From contig NZ_QHKY01000001.1 in assembly GCF_003194605.1 (NCBI RefSeq), positions 992,001 to 1,056,000 on the forward strand: a DNA stretch of 64,000 bases, given 5' to 3'. This document shows positions 26,280-35,428 of the stretch, in pieces. Origin of the DNA: Nocardioides gilvus (lineage in GTDB: Bacteria; Actinomycetota; Actinomycetes; Propionibacteriales; Nocardioidaceae). Positions within the stretch are counted from its first letter, which is position 1. The number at the start of each line of letters is the position of its first letter. The notes beneath the pieces are model-generated. The model did not search any database and was not told where the DNA came from. It worked only from the letters and a program-made list of their open reading frames with translations. Position numbers and translations under genes: made by a program.

Positions 26280-28523
26280 TCAGCGGAAGCGACGCAACCG
26301 GAGCGAATTGGTCACCACGAAGACCGACGAGAAGGCCATCGCCGCCCCGGCCAGCATCGGGTTGAGCAGTCCGGCCGCCGCCAGCGGCAACGCGGCGACG
26401 TTGTAGGCGAACGCCCAGAAGAGGTTGCCCTTGATGGTGCCCAGGGTGCGCCGGGAGAGTCGTACGGCGTCGGCTGCGGCAGTGAGGTCGCTGCGGACCA
26501 GCGTCAGGTCGCTGGCCTCGATGGCGACATCGGTGCCGGCCCCCATCGCGAGGCCGAGGTCGGCGGTGGCTAGCGCTGGCGCGTCGTTGACGCCGTCACC
26601 GATCATCGCGACGACCTTGCCCTCGGCCTGGAGGCTGCGTACGACGTCGACCTTGTCGGCTGGCAGCACCCCGGCGATCACCCGGTCGATGCCGACGGCC
26701 GCGGCGACCGCACGGGCCGCCCCCTCGTTGTCGCCGGTGACCAGCAGAGGCGTCAGGCCCAGTGCCTTGAGCTGGCGTACGCCCTCGGCGGAGCTGGGCT
26801 TGATCGTGTCGGAGACGACCAGCACGCCGCGCGCGTGGCCCTCCCAACCCGCGACCACGGGCGTACGTCCCTCGGCCTCGGCCGCAGCGATCGCGTCGCC
26901 CAGCTCGGGCGGGACCTCGTCGAAGAGTGAGGCGCGCCCGACCAGGACGGTGAGGCCGTCGACCTCGCCGCGTGCGCCGAGCCCGGGGAGTCCGGTGATG
27001 TCCGTGGCGGTGGGGCGGGTCGGGGTGGCGGCGGTGATCGCGGTGGCGATGGGGTGCTCAGAGCCGGCCTCGACCGCGGCGGCCCGCGCCTGGACCAGCG
27101 CGACCTCCTCGCCATCGGCGGCCACGGTCTCGACCCAGGCCATCACGCCGGTGGTGACGGTGCCGGTCTTGTCGAGCACGACCGTGTCGACACGGCGGGT
27201 GGACTCCAACACCTCAGGGCCCTTGATCAGGATGCCCATCTGGGCTCCGCGGCCGGTACCGACCAGCAGCGCGGTGGGCGTGGCGAGGCCCAGCGCGCAA
27301 GGGCAAGCGATGATCAGGACCGCGACCGCGGCGGTGAAGGCCGCGCTGGCGCCGGCGTCGACGCCGATCCAGAAGCCGAGGGTGCCAGCGGCGAGCAGCA
27401 GCACGATCGGCACGAAGACCCCGGAGATCCGGTCGGCCAGTCGCTGCACCTCGGCCTTGCCCGACTGGGCGTCCTCGACCAGACGGGCCATCTGGGCCAG
27501 TTGGGTCTCCGAACCGACCTTCGTGGCGCGCACCAGGAGGCGGCCGTGAGCGTTGACGCAGGCGCCGACCACGGGATCGCCCGGGCCGACGTCGACCGGG
27601 ACGGACTCGCCGGTCAGCATCGAGGTGTCAACCGCGGACGTGCCCTCGAGGACCTCCCCGTCGGCGGCGAACTTCTCCCCGGGGCGTACGACGAACTCGT
27701 CGCCGACGCGCAGCTCCTCCACCGGCACAGGGATCTCGCGACCTGCCCGTAGGACCCTCACCTCGCGCGCACCCAGGTCGAGCAACGCCCGCAGCGCCGC
27801 ACCGCTCTGCCGCTTCGCGCGCTTCTCGAACCAGCGCCCGGCGAGCAGGAAGGTGGTGACCCCGGCGGCGGCCTCGAGGTAGATGTTCATCGCCCCGTCA
27901 CCGCGTTCGATGGTGAACTCGAACGGGTGCGTCATCCCGGTCTCGCCGGCGGTGCCGAGGAAGAGGGCGTACAGCGACCAGCCGAAGGCCGCCAGCACAC
28001 CCATCGAGACGAGGGTGTCCATGGTCGCGGAGCCGTGGCGCAGGTTGGCCCAGGCCGCACGGTGGAACGGCCAGGCGCCCCAGACGACGACGGGGGCAGC
28101 GAGGGTCAACGAGGCCCACTGCCAGTAGGTGAACTGGAGCGCCGGAGTCATCGCCATCGCGATCACCGGGACGCTGAGCAGCGCGGAGAGGACCAGGCGT
28201 TGGCGCAGGGCCTCGACCTCGGCGTCGCGACGATCAACCACTCCCCCCGCGGCCGGCGAAGCGTCGGGGGCGGAGGGCGGAGGCGGGACGGTGGCGGAGT
28301 AGCCGGCGGACTCCACAGCCGCCAGCAGTACGTCGAGGCCCAAGTCGTCGCTGTGGTGCACGCGAGCGGTCTCGGTGGCGTAGTTGACGGTGGCAGTGAC
28401 CCCGTCGAGCTTGTTGAGCTTGCGTTCGATCCGGTTGGCGCAGGACGCGCAGGTCATGCCTGAGATGTCGAGCTCGACCTGGCGTATGCCTGCGGGCTTC
28501 GTCGTGAGCGACTCAATCGACAT
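26280..28523 (-). CDS. copA: Copper-translocating P1B-type ATPase
   Basis: A 747-residue P-type ATPase from the ATG at 28523. One N-terminal heavy-metal domain has GMTCASC (Cys25, Cys28). The core includes TGES in the actuator, CPCALG in helix 6 for Cu(I) selectivity, DKTGT for phosphorylation, SEHPIA in the nucleotide domain and [10 protein letters not shown]. It exports Cu(I). It is the last gene of a csoR-copZ-small protein-copA unit; its start overlaps the small upstream gene by 11 bases. Confidence 0.95.
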   Translation of the reverse strand: MSIESLTTKPAGIRQVELDISGMTCASCANRIERKLNKLDGVTATVNYATETARVHHSDDLGLDVLLAAVESAGYSATVPPPPSAPDASPAAGGVVDRRDAEVEALRQRLVLSALLSVPVIAMAMTPALQFTYWQWASLTLAAPVVVWGAWPFHRAAWANLRHGSATMDTLVSMGVLAAFGWSLYALFLGTAGETGMTHPFEFTIERGDGAMNIYLEAAAGVTTFLLAGRWFEKRAKRQSGAALRALLDLGAREVRVLRAGREIPVPVEELRVGDEFVVRPGEKFAADGEVLEGTSAVDTSMLTGESVPVDVGPGDPVVGACVNAHGRLLVRATKVGSETQLAQMARLVEDAQSGKAEVQRLADRISGVFVPIVLLLAAGTLGFWIGVDAGASAAFTAAVAVLIIACPCALGLATPTALLVGTGRGAQMGILIKGPEVLESTRRVDTVVLDKTGTVTTGVMAWVETVAADGEEVALVQARAAAVEAGSEHPIATAITAATPTRPTATDITGLPGLGARGEVDGLTVLVGRASLFDEVPPELGDAIAAAEAEGRTPVVAGWEGHARGVLVVSDTIKPSSAEGVRQLKALGLTPLLVTGDNEGAARAVAAAVGIDRVIAGVLPADKVDVVRSLQAEGKVVAMIGDGVNDAPALATADLGLAMGAGTDVAIEASDLTLVRSDLTAAADAVRLSRRTLGTIKGNLFWAFAYNVAALPLAAAGLLNPMLAGAAMAFSSVFVVTNSLRLRRFR

Positions 28524-28719
28524 CTGGCGCCTCCGTGCGGGTCTGGTCGTGAGGTGCCTGGCTGTCGCTGTGGCTCTCACCGTGGGTCGGGGCGGGCGTC
28601 CGTGCAGGCTCGGGCGTCTGTGAAGACCAGGGCCCGAGGGCTTGGCCGACGCCAAAGGCGAGCAGGAAGACGACGACCACGCCGGCCGCAAAGGTTGCCA
28701 GCCGTAACGGCGTACTCAT
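28513..28719 (-). CDS. Small single-pass membrane protein in copper operon
   Basis: A 68-residue protein with one N-terminal helix ([19 protein letters not shown]) followed by a Pro/Thr/His-rich tail with four His residues. It sits between copZ and copA and overlaps copA by 11 bases, so expression is coupled. Larger actinobacterial proteins at this spot share a similar helix ending in GxAVGP-like residues and carry metal-binding domains; this one would be a short form. A role in copper handling is inferred from position only. Confidence 0.65.
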   Translation of the reverse strand: MSTPLRLATFAAGVVVVFLLAFGVGQALGPWSSQTPEPARTPAPTHGESHSDSQAPHDQTRTEAPDVD

Positions 28720-28791
28720 GTCTGTTCCTCTTCTGCTGGATCGTTCGGGTGGTTGCGGCGTGATTCAAGGTGAATCAACGCCGACTGATGA

Positions 28792-29010
28792 TCAGCGCGA
28801 ATCAGCGACCGCGTAGCCGGCTTCGGCGATGGCGGTCCGGACGGCGAGCGGGTCGAGGTCGATATCGGCGGTGACGGTCACCAGACCGGTCTCGAGGATG
28901 ACGTCGACGGAGGTGACGCCCTCGATCTCACTGATCTCCTCGGTGACCGAGGCGACGCAGTGGCCGCAGGTCATGCCGGTGACGGTGTAGGTGCTGGTGC
29001 TGGTGCTCAT
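28792..29010 (-). CDS. copZ: Copper chaperone CopZ
   Basis: A 72-residue heavy-metal-associated domain with GMTCGHC (Cys15, Cys18) and the ferredoxin-like fold end AIAEAGYAV. It should pass Cu(I) to CopA or to CsoR. It is located between csoR and copA on the same strand. Confidence 0.93.
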   Translation of the reverse strand: MSTSTSTYTVTGMTCGHCVASVTEEISEIEGVTSVDVILETGLVTVTADIDLDPLAVRTAIAEAGYAVADSR

Positions 29011-29073
29011 GGCTGCTCCTGGTGTGCGTTGAGGGGTGGTGGTGGTGGTGGTGAACTGCCGGACCGGCGGGCG

Positions 29074-29361
29074 TCACTTCACGAGGCGACCGATGGCGGC
29101 CATGACCTCGTCGATCTTCTCGCCCGCCTCGTCATCTCCTGCGCGGGCAGCGGAGACCACGCAGTGACTCATGTGCTCACTGAGCAACGCGAGGCTGACA
29201 GCTTCCAGAGCCTTGGTCATGGCCGCGACCTGGGTGAGGATGTCGATGCAGTACTTCTCCTCCTCCACCATGCGCTGCAGGCCGCGCGCCTGCCCCTCGA
29301 TGCGCTTGAGGCGCTTGAGGTGGGCGGACTTGTCGCTGATGTACCCGTGTTGGTGTTCCAC
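29074..29361 (-). CDS. csoR: CsoR copper-sensing repressor
   Basis: A 95-residue DUF156 protein. The Cu(I) ligands Cys38, His63 and Cys67 (YCID, SEHMSHC) match CsoR and exclude the formaldehyde and nickel branches. RLKRIEGQARGLQRM is the conserved DNA-contact region. Copper binding should release the operator just upstream and derepress the operon. An exact inverted repeat of CsoR type lies within 26 nt of its start. Confidence 0.93.
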   Translation of the reverse strand: MEHQHGYISDKSAHLKRLKRIEGQARGLQRMVEEEKYCIDILTQVAAMTKALEAVSLALLSEHMSHCVVSAARAGDDEAGEKIDEVMAAIGRLVK

Positions 29362-29370
29362 ACCTCATGC

Positions 29371-29387
29371 ATACCCCTGGGGGGTAT
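29371..29387. promoter_or_regulatory. CsoR operator
   Basis: ATACCCC-TGG-GGGGTAT is a perfect 7-bp inverted repeat, the typical GTACCCC/TACCCC...GGGGTA operator of CsoR. It lies 10 nt before the csoR ATG, where bound repressor would block transcription of the copper operon. Confidence 0.8.
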
Positions 29388-29416
29388 CGAAATCAAGGGC
29401 AGCGGTGGGAAATGGC

Positions 29417-29450
29417 GCGAGCCCCGCCACCAGGTGGTGGCGGGGCTCGC
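29417..29450 (-). terminator. Terminator hairpin after the 53-residue gene
   Basis: GCGAGCCCCGCCACC and its exact complement flank a 4-nt loop: a 15-bp GC-rich stem. It lies between the copper operon promoter and the end of the small gene on the minus strand. Confidence 0.75.
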
Positions 29451-29488
29451 GGGCGGTCCGCGGGTGGGACCGAAGCTTTGTGTGAGGG

Positions 29489-29650
29489 TCAGCGTTGGTG
29501 CGGGATCGGCACCACGCCGAGCAGACGATCGATCTCGTCCTGGCTCAAGCGATCGTCGGACTCACTCGCAGCGACGATGAGCATGGTGGTCATCTCGACC
29601 TCGCCCAGCAGGTCGCCGTCCTCGAGCGTGACATCGAAGGGATCTGACAC
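29489..29650 (-). CDS. 53-residue acidic hypothetical protein
   Basis: A very small acidic protein. The GTG at 29650 is well supported by AGGAGG 7 nt upstream; the longer open frame upstream has no coding character. The sequence has a Glu/Asp-rich first half, TTMLIVAASESDD and LSQDEIDRLLGV. I recall similar short actinobacterial proteins ending in LSQDEIDxxLGV but no function. The same LSQDEID core occurs at the N-terminus of flagellar FliM, where it docks CheY; this is probably chance. It has its own terminator and a cspA-like gene upstream. Confidence 0.7.
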   Translation of the reverse strand: MSDPFDVTLEDGDLLGEVEMTTMLIVAASESDDRLSQDEIDRLLGVVPIPHQR

Positions 29651-29775
29651 CCATGGCCTCCTGACCTGGTCGACCCAATTGCACGCGGGCTGACGGCCCA
29701 TGGTCGTCTGGGCCCCGCGTCTAACTTGAGAACAATCGTGCCCTCTCGTGGGCGCAATAAAACCGGAATCCGGAA

Positions 29776-29798
29776 AAACCCCCCCAGATGAGGGGGTC
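29776..29798. other. Small C/G hairpin in 5' region of the 53-residue gene
   Basis: ACCCCC-CCAGATG-GGGGGT-like arms form a short stem about 130 nt upstream of the small gene. The interval 29651-29954 otherwise contains only the cspA terminator. Function unknown. Confidence 0.35.
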
Positions 29799-29880
29799 TC
29801 GGCATGGCCCGATGTGACTCTTGACAATCCATCAGGGGCGGGGGCACCGGAGTCCCCCGCACAGGGTCTCGCAGAACGCA

Positions 29881-29914
29881 ACCGAGGCCCCACCCTTGCG
29901 GGTGGAGCCTCGGT
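29881..29914 (-). terminator. Terminator after cold-shock gene
   Basis: ACCGAGGCCCCACCC and GGGTGGAGCCTCGGT pair with one mismatch around TTGC, about 40 nt past the stop codon of the cold-shock gene. Confidence 0.75.
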
Positions 29915-29954
29915 CAAATGTCTGAGGACAGGTGCTGTCCTTCAGCTCACTCGA

Positions 29955-30158
29955 TCAGATCGCGTGAACGTTCTCCGCCTGGGGACCCTTGGGGCCCTGC
30001 GTGACGTCGAACTCGACCTTCTGGTTCTCGTCGAGGGACTTGTAGCCCTGCGACTGGATCGCCGAGTAGTGCACGAAGACGTCGTCGCCGCCGTCCTCCT
30101 GTGCGATGAAGCCGAAGCCCTTTTCTGCGTTGAACCACTTAACGGTGCCCTGAGCCAT
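29955..30158 (-). CDS. cspA: Cold-shock domain protein
   Basis: A 67-residue CSD protein with the RNA-binding motifs KGFGFI and VFVHY. It binds single-stranded RNA and DNA and acts as an RNA chaperone. AAGGAG lies before the ATG. The long upstream gap (about 200 nt or more) is typical of regulated 5' UTRs of csp genes. Confidence 0.95.
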   Translation of the reverse strand: MAQGTVKWFNAEKGFGFIAQEDGGDDVFVHYSAIQSQGYKSLDENQKVEFDVTQGPKGPQAENVHAI

Positions 30159-30568
30159 TGCTCTGTACTCCTTGATATGAGGCGAGAGTTCGTCAATTCA
30201 ACGAACACACACCAGATGCGGTGACACGTCGCCCCTACCTCGGGTCCTACCCGCTGAAGAAACGCCGTTGGATCACAAACTCCGCGGGCGTCTACCTGCT
30301 GGAACTTGCACCTGTTGCGCGCCAAACACTACCAAGATTCAGCCGGAGGTCCAGCCCCTGCGATGACCATTTGGGGTCCGATCGGTGAACTGACCGTCAC
30401 ACGTGAATGTCGAGTTGCAGCACTCGTCGATCAATAAGTTGTCCGGGTCCCTGCCTGGCCCGGCGCGCAATGCGAGAATGCGCGAATTGCGCATGCCATG
30501 TCTCCCGGGGGTGAGAGACGCATAGAGTGCTGCCGCAGTCTGACGCATCGCCACGGGGGGACCCATTC
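30159..30568. promoter_or_regulatory. Intergenic region: cspA leader and divergent promoter
   Basis: The left half should hold the long minus-strand 5' UTR of the cold-shock gene. The right half holds the promoter of the 997-residue protein gene: a palindrome ATGCGC-GAATT-GCGCAT (30478-30494) and a -10-like TAGAGT (30523-30528), placing transcription start near 30535. No further gene is supported here. Confidence 0.45.
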
Positions 30569-33562
30569 ATGGACGAACCACAGATCGACGACCCCTGCCC
30601 GCAGTGCGGGTCCCGGGCGGGAGACGCGACTCATGAGTGCGCAGGGCCCGCCCCCGACGCGGAGCCGGAGGGCGGCAAGCCGTCAGAGGGTGGCCAGACA
30701 ACTGGCGGCCAGACAAGTGGCGGCCGGGCCACCGAGGGAGACCAGGCAACTGCGGGAGACGCGCCGACGCGCATCACCATTCCTGCCGGGCTCTGGGGCA
30801 CCGGACTCTTCAAGACCGTGCCCGTACGTCGCCCCACTGAGCCCGTGGTCAGCGGTTCACTCCTTCACCGTCCCTCCGACCTGCCCGGGACGGAGGAGTC
30901 GGCGGAGGAAGCCAGCGATGCAGCCGAGGGCGAGCCAACGGAACCGACGGATGACGCCGACGAAGCCCCGGTGGACGAGGCGACTGAGCCGACGGATGAC
31001 GCCGACGAAGCCGCGGTGGACGAGGCGACTGAGCCGACAGATGACGCCGACGAAGCCGCGGTGGACGAGGCGACTGAGCCGACTGGGGCTGTCGAACCAG
31101 GGCACGCGGTCGATTCCGACGAAGAGCCCAGGGATGTGGGCGACCGATCGGTGATCGACGACTCCCTAGTCGTGCCGGCCTTCCTGATCGCCGCAGCTGA
31201 AGGCCGCGTCGATGGTGACGACGACGCGTCCGCACCCGAAGACACCTTGACGACCATCTCTCCCGTCCAGACGGAAGAGGAGGCAGCGCCTGAGGACGTG
31301 GCCACCCCGCAGGCCCCTGCCCTCCCCGCGATCCTGGCCAACGACGCCGCCGTCGCCGCTGCCCAGGGATCCGGCGACGCGGAGCCCGACTCCGAGGAGG
31401 CCACCGCGGAGGAGGCCACCCCCGAGGACACCGGCGAGGACACCGCCGACGACCCTGGCGACCCTGGCGACCCTGGCGACCCTGGCGACCCTGGCGAGCA
31501 GCCCACCCCCGACGAGAGCGCCGACGAGGACGACCCGGCCGAGGCACCTGCACCTGAGGAGATCGCCGACGAGCTCGGGACCGATGCCCAGCAGCCCATC
31601 TCCGTCGAGGAGCCCGCGATCCCGGCCATCCTGGCCAACGACGCCGCAGTCGCCGCCGCCCAAGGATCTGGCGGCGCGGAGCCCGTCGACGAAGTGGGGA
31701 CCGCCGAGGAGCCGGTCGAAGTGGGGACCGCCGAGGAGCCGGTCGAAGTGGGGACCGCCGAGGACGCCGAGGACGCCGACGAAGAGTCAGGCGCCGACGC
31801 CGACGAGCCCGCCCAGGAGCCCGCCGAAGAACCCGTCACCGAGGACGCCGCCGAAGAATTCGACGGAGAGATCGACGGAGGGATCGACACCGAGGAGCCC
31901 GCCGAGTATCACCCGGGCGACCCCGAAGCGGCCCGAGCAGCACTCCTCGCGATCCTCTACCCCGAGTCGAGCACCACCAGCGCAGATGCTCCTGAGTCCC
32001 CCGAGTCCAGCGAGTCCCCCAAGAACGTCGAGGCGATGCCGCTCGTCGCTCCACCCGACGCGCCCGCTTCACCCGACGCGCCCGCTGGACCCGCACCACT
32101 CTCCCCCCTCCCCCCTCGCACGTCACTGGCGTCGCTCCGGCACCAGGACGGTGACGACTACGAGGATGAGGACGAGGACGAGAGGCCGCGCGGGCGTGCT
32201 GCCCTCATCGGGATCGGTTTCCTCGTCATCCTGATCGCCGCATCCACAGGGGGATGGTTCTGGTGGCAGCACCAGCAGGACGCCCCGGTGCGTGACGCCT
32301 TCGCGACGTCGCACGGCGGCTTCATCGAGGTCGTACAGGGGCTGGACGAGGCCACGACCCTCGAGGACGTCGCTGCCGTCGGCACCGCCCTGGGCGAGTT
32401 GTCCGACGAGTTCGAGGAGACCACTGCCGCCGCCGATGGTTCGAGCACCGAGGTGGCAGTCGCCGCGCGGCGCGCCACCCTCGCCGAGCGAGAGGTCGCC
32501 ACTGCCGGCGCCTATCTGTCCGAGTTGAGCACCGACAACTTCTCCCCGTGGCTCGAAGCACGTGGTTCCCTCACGTCCGCGCTCGAGGGTCTTGACTCCG
32601 TGAGCGCCGACGTGGCCAAGGCGGGCGGCGAGGCCGATGACCTTCCCGGGGCCGACCTGGCCGAAAGGGTTGCTGACCTCATCGGCGCCCAGGCCTCCGA
32701 ACTCGCGGTCGAGAAGACCGACATGATGCTCGCCGACCTCCGCGCGGCCGAGCGCGTCGCCGACGTACGTGCCGTGGGCACCGATGCTGCCGGGAGCGCG
32801 GACGCCCTGCGCACCGCCGCCGCCGGTATCGGCGCCGAGACGGACGCCGAGGAGCTGGTGCAGCACACCGAGCTCCACACCCAGCTGGGCAGGCTCGCCA
32901 ACCTGCGGCCCAACAATCTGTCTCGCTGGCCAGGCATCCGGGACCGGCTCGTCGCCGACGTCGCTTTCCTGCCGGACTCCGGAGCCGAGGCCGAGGAGTC
33001 CATCGCCCGGGCCGACAAGATGCTCGGTGAGGCGACCAAGACCTGGGAGACCTGGCAGCGCGAGTTGGCTGAGGCCAAGGAGGCCAAGGAGGCCGACCTG
33101 GAGGCGCTCAGCGAGATCGAGAGCACCGTGCAAAGCGTGAGCACGGACTACGCCGCCCTCGACTCCTCACTCGGCGCCCTGATCCGTCGCGGCGACACCC
33201 TCGAGAGCAACGGCCCGGAGGGGGACGCGTACGCCCGGCTCTCCGGGGCAGCCCAGGCCCGCGACCGGCTGCGCAACTCGCTCTCCGCGCTGGACGTTGC
33301 GGAGTCGGTCAGCGACGAGCTCGACGCCATCTCCAGCGCGCTGGGGGCCAACACCGACTCCGTACGCGCGGCTGCCGGGGCCGCCTCGAGGTGCGCGGAT
33401 GACTGCGTGCTCACCGACACCGCCGGCTGGAACGACATGGTCCGGGCCCGGATCGGTCAGGGCACCCGGCTCGACGCGGCGGTCGCGGCCCTGGCGCCGG
33501 CAGTCACGGAGGCCCGCGAGGAGATCACCGAACGCAAGTTGCCCAAGCGTCCGAAGATCTGA
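30569..33562 (+). CDS. Acidic repeat membrane protein with N-terminal Cys motif
   Basis: A 997-residue protein of no family that I recognise. It begins with CPQCGSRAGDATHEC, a zinc-ribbon-like knuckle with only three cysteines. Up to about residue 540 it is extremely rich in Glu, Asp, Ala and Pro with nested repeats: three copies of a 16-residue unit containing EPTDDADEA, four GDP triplets, three EEPVEVGTA units, and two copies of AILANDAAVAAAQGSG. One membrane helix follows (about 543-566, GIGFLVILIAAS). The last 430 residues are predicted helical and free of Trp-rich or enzymatic motifs. The start at 30569 follows GGGGGGA; an upstream in-frame codon at 30527 is less likely. Scaffold or stress-surface roles are guesses. 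Confidence 0.75.
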   Translation: MDEPQIDDPCPQCGSRAGDATHECAGPAPDAEPEGGKPSEGGQTTGGQTSGGRATEGDQATAGDAPTRITIPAGLWGTGLFKTVPVRRPTEPVVSGSLLHRPSDLPGTEESAEEASDAAEGEPTEPTDDADEAPVDEATEPTDDADEAAVDEATEPTDDADEAAVDEATEPTGAVEPGHAVDSDEEPRDVGDRSVIDDSLVVPAFLIAAAEGRVDGDDDASAPEDTLTTISPVQTEEEAAPEDVATPQAPALPAILANDAAVAAAQGSGDAEPDSEEATAEEATPEDTGEDTADDPGDPGDPGDPGDPGEQPTPDESADEDDPAEAPAPEEIADELGTDAQQPISVEEPAIPAILANDAAVAAAQGSGGAEPVDEVGTAEEPVEVGTAEEPVEVGTAEDAEDADEESGADADEPAQEPAEEPVTEDAAEEFDGEIDGGIDTEEPAEYHPGDPEAARAALLAILYPESSTTSADAPESPESSESPKNVEAMPLVAPPDAPASPDAPAGPAPLSPLPPRTSLASLRHQDGDDYEDEDEDERPRGRAALIGIGFLVILIAASTGGWFWWQHQQDAPVRDAFATSHGGFIEVVQGLDEATTLEDVAAVGTALGELSDEFEETTAAADGSSTEVAVAARRATLAEREVATAGAYLSELSTDNFSPWLEARGSLTSALEGLDSVSADVAKAGGEADDLPGADLAERVADLIGAQASELAVEKTDMMLADLRAAERVADVRAVGTDAAGSADALRTAAAGIGAETDAEELVQHTELHTQLGRLANLRPNNLSRWPGIRDRLVADVAFLPDSGAEAEESIARADKMLGEATKTWETWQRELAEAKEAKEADLEALSEIESTVQSVSTDYAALDSSLGALIRRGDTLESNGPEGDAYARLSGAAQARDRLRNSLSALDVAESVSDELDAISSALGANTDSVRAAAGAASRCADDCVLTDTAGWNDMVRARIGQGTRLDAAVAALAPAVTEAREEITERKLPKRPKI

Positions 33563-33588
33563 GACCCCGCAGAGCCACGACGACAGAC

Positions 33589-33625
33589 GGCCCGGACCAC
33601 CCGCAGATCAGCGGGGGTCCGGGCC
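33589..33625. terminator. Terminator between convergent genes
   Basis: GGCCCGGACC and GGTCCGGGCC form a 10-bp stem with an inner CCCGC/GCGGG stem. It lies between the 997-residue gene and the SPFH gene and may serve both strands. Confidence 0.7.
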
Positions 33626-33649
33626 ATCTGCGTACAAAGCAGGTGCGGG

Positions 33650-34561
33650 TCAGTTCCTGCCGCCGGGCAGCACCAGGTTGGCGCCCCCGCCGGGCCAGCA
33701 GGTGAAACCGGCCGGGATGGGCTGCTGCTTGTCGACCATCGTCTGGAGGGTGTCGAGGCAGCGCGAGACCAGGACGTTGGGGTTGTCGGTGACCGAGTTG
33801 GACAGCGCCTTGTTGGCCGCGGCCTGGGCCCGGTTCGTACGCTCGGCCTGCAGCGCCACCTGGGTGCGGGCGACCTCGGCCTGGAACTCGTTGATCTTCT
33901 TCTGCGTCTCCGGGGAGAGGCTGATGCCGGAGATCGTCACGAACTCGATCTTCACGTAGCCACCCGAGTCGGCGACGCGCTCCTTCATCGACTCGGTGAC
34001 CTCGGCAGCCAGCCCGTCGTAGTCGGGCACGTAGTTGAGGCGCTTGTCGGAGTTGGGGTCGACCGTGACGAGCTCGGCGGTCGGGTTGTACTGACCGAAG
34101 ACCGCGTTGACGGCGTTCTTGAAGACGGTCTCGACGAGCGCCTCGCGTACGTTCTCGTTGACGTCGTCGCTGCGGTAATCGGCGTAGATCTCGTCGGCCT
34201 TCTCGGCCACGATCGACCAACGGATCGCGGTCTCGACCCCGGCAGTCGTGCCGTCACCGATGCGCACCTCGATGCGCTGCTCGTCGCCGTACTTGTTGGT
34301 GATCTTGGTGCCGTCGAGCTCGGTGACCGTCTGCCACGGCGCCTTCACGTGCAGACCCGCGGTCAGCGACCGGGTCGGCTTGCCGAAGGTGGTCAGCACA
34401 CCGACGTTCTTGGCCTGGATGATCGTGGTGGAGGACATCGCGAGCAGCAGGACACCGATCAGCAGCGGCACGAAGGCAACGAGCCGCTTGCCCTTGCCTC
34501 CCCCGACGAAGACGGCCAGCGCGATGAGCAGGAAGACAAGAGCGACGATGAACAGGAACAC
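33650..34561 (-). CDS. SPFH/Band 7 domain membrane protein
   Basis: A 303-residue protein with two N-terminal helices (about 1-18 and 27-45) and an SPFH domain starting at KNVGVLTTFGKPTRSL. The Ala/Gln/Glu-rich coiled segment (ETQKKINEFQAEVARTQVAL) is typical of flotillin/HflK-like proteins that oligomerise at membranes. The C-terminus holds two Cys and a Gly-rich end. It may organise membrane microdomains or modulate proteases; no protease gene is adjacent. Confidence 0.85.
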   Translation of the reverse strand: MFLFIVALVFLLIALAVFVGGGKGKRLVAFVPLLIGVLLLAMSSTTIIQAKNVGVLTTFGKPTRSLTAGLHVKAPWQTVTELDGTKITNKYGDEQRIEVRIGDGTTAGVETAIRWSIVAEKADEIYADYRSDDVNENVREALVETVFKNAVNAVFGQYNPTAELVTVDPNSDKRLNYVPDYDGLAAEVTESMKERVADSGGYVKIEFVTISGISLSPETQKKINEFQAEVARTQVALQAERTNRAQAAANKALSNSVTDNPNVLVSRCLDTLQTMVDKQQPIPAGFTCWPGGGANLVLPGGRN

Positions 34562-34695
34562 AGGCTCCCTTTCGAGGGGGTCGTGACCGCGCGCGTACGG
34601 CGGCAGGGGTGAGTGCGCCGCCCGACCACCCGCGCGCCCCGGGGAGCTCGGCGTCCGACCCGGCGCGCGGTGAGCCTATCGGCCGGTCAACCCGC

Positions 34696-35106
34696 TCAGA
34701 CGTGGTGTCCGTCCCCGAGGAAACGTTCGTGACTCACCGCAAGGCGTCCCAGACCGGTGCCGAGACCCAGCAGGAGGGCGATCGGGAGGTCTTGGTAAAC
34801 CAGCGCGCCGGCCACCACCCCAGCGACGGTCGCAGCGAGGACGTGCCACCGCTGGGCGGCCACGCCTCGGGTCGTGAAGTGCACGATGGCAGCACCGGGC
34901 ACACCGATCAGCGCGGCAGGAATGGCGCCGATCACCATGATCGCGAGGACGGCACTCCAGTGGAACTCCCAGGTGCCGTTGAACAACGCCTCCACCGGGA
35001 GCAGCCCGAGGGCGAAGACGCTCAGAGCGACCAGGATCGCCAGCGCGTAGCCGGAGACGGTCGGCGAGTAGGGGCTGCGGTTCCGTTCAGTCACGCATCG
35101 CAGCAT
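34696..35106 (-). CDS. Small integral membrane protein
   Basis: A 136-residue protein with four likely helices (ALAILVALSVFALGLLP, SAVLAIMVIGAIPAALIG, LAATVAGVVAGALV and LPIALLLGLGTGLG). I recognise no family. The ATG at 35106 is chosen for an AGG upstream; a GTG at 35094 is the alternative. It precedes the SPFH gene on the same strand but 134 nt away. Confidence 0.6.
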   Translation of the reverse strand: MLRCVTERNRSPYSPTVSGYALAILVALSVFALGLLPVEALFNGTWEFHWSAVLAIMVIGAIPAALIGVPGAAIVHFTTRGVAAQRWHVLAATVAGVVAGALVYQDLPIALLLGLGTGLGRLAVSHERFLGDGHHV

Positions 35107-35289
35107 GGCACGACCTGAGAACAGACATCCACACTTCGCTGATCGACGAAAGCCTGGTAGGCGCAGTGCGGGCGCTCGCAGCGCTGTCCCCCGTGGGACC
35201 GGGCCCAGATGAGCGCCACCACAGCCGCGCTCGGTACGCTGCCACACGGAGTGCGGATCCAGGTCCCTCGGATCTTTTCCACACCCCGG

Positions 35290-35362
35290 GGGCCCTTAGC
35301 TCAATTGGCAGAGCTCCGGACTTTTAATCCGTTGGTTGTCGGTTCGAGTCCGACAGGGCCTA
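35290..35362 (+). tRNA. tRNA-Lys (TTT)
   Basis: 73 nt fold into a cloverleaf: acceptor GGGCCCT with AGGGCCT (one G-U pair), D arm GCTC/GAGC, anticodon loop CTTTTAA giving TTT, and T arm with GGTTCGAGTCC. CCA is not encoded. A strong terminator follows. Confidence 0.96.
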
Positions 35363-35369
35363 CAAGCAC

Positions 35370-35403
35370 GCGAGAGCCCGGACCACCAGGTCCGGGCTCT
35401 CGC
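35370..35403 (+). terminator. Terminator after tRNA-Lys
   Basis: GCGAGAGCCCGGACC-ACCA-GGTCCGGGCTCTCGC, a perfect 15-bp stem with extra outer pairs. It also faces the end of the minus-strand ppnP gene. Confidence 0.8.
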
Positions 35404-35428
35404 GCGTGTGGACGCCGCTGGGCGCGAC

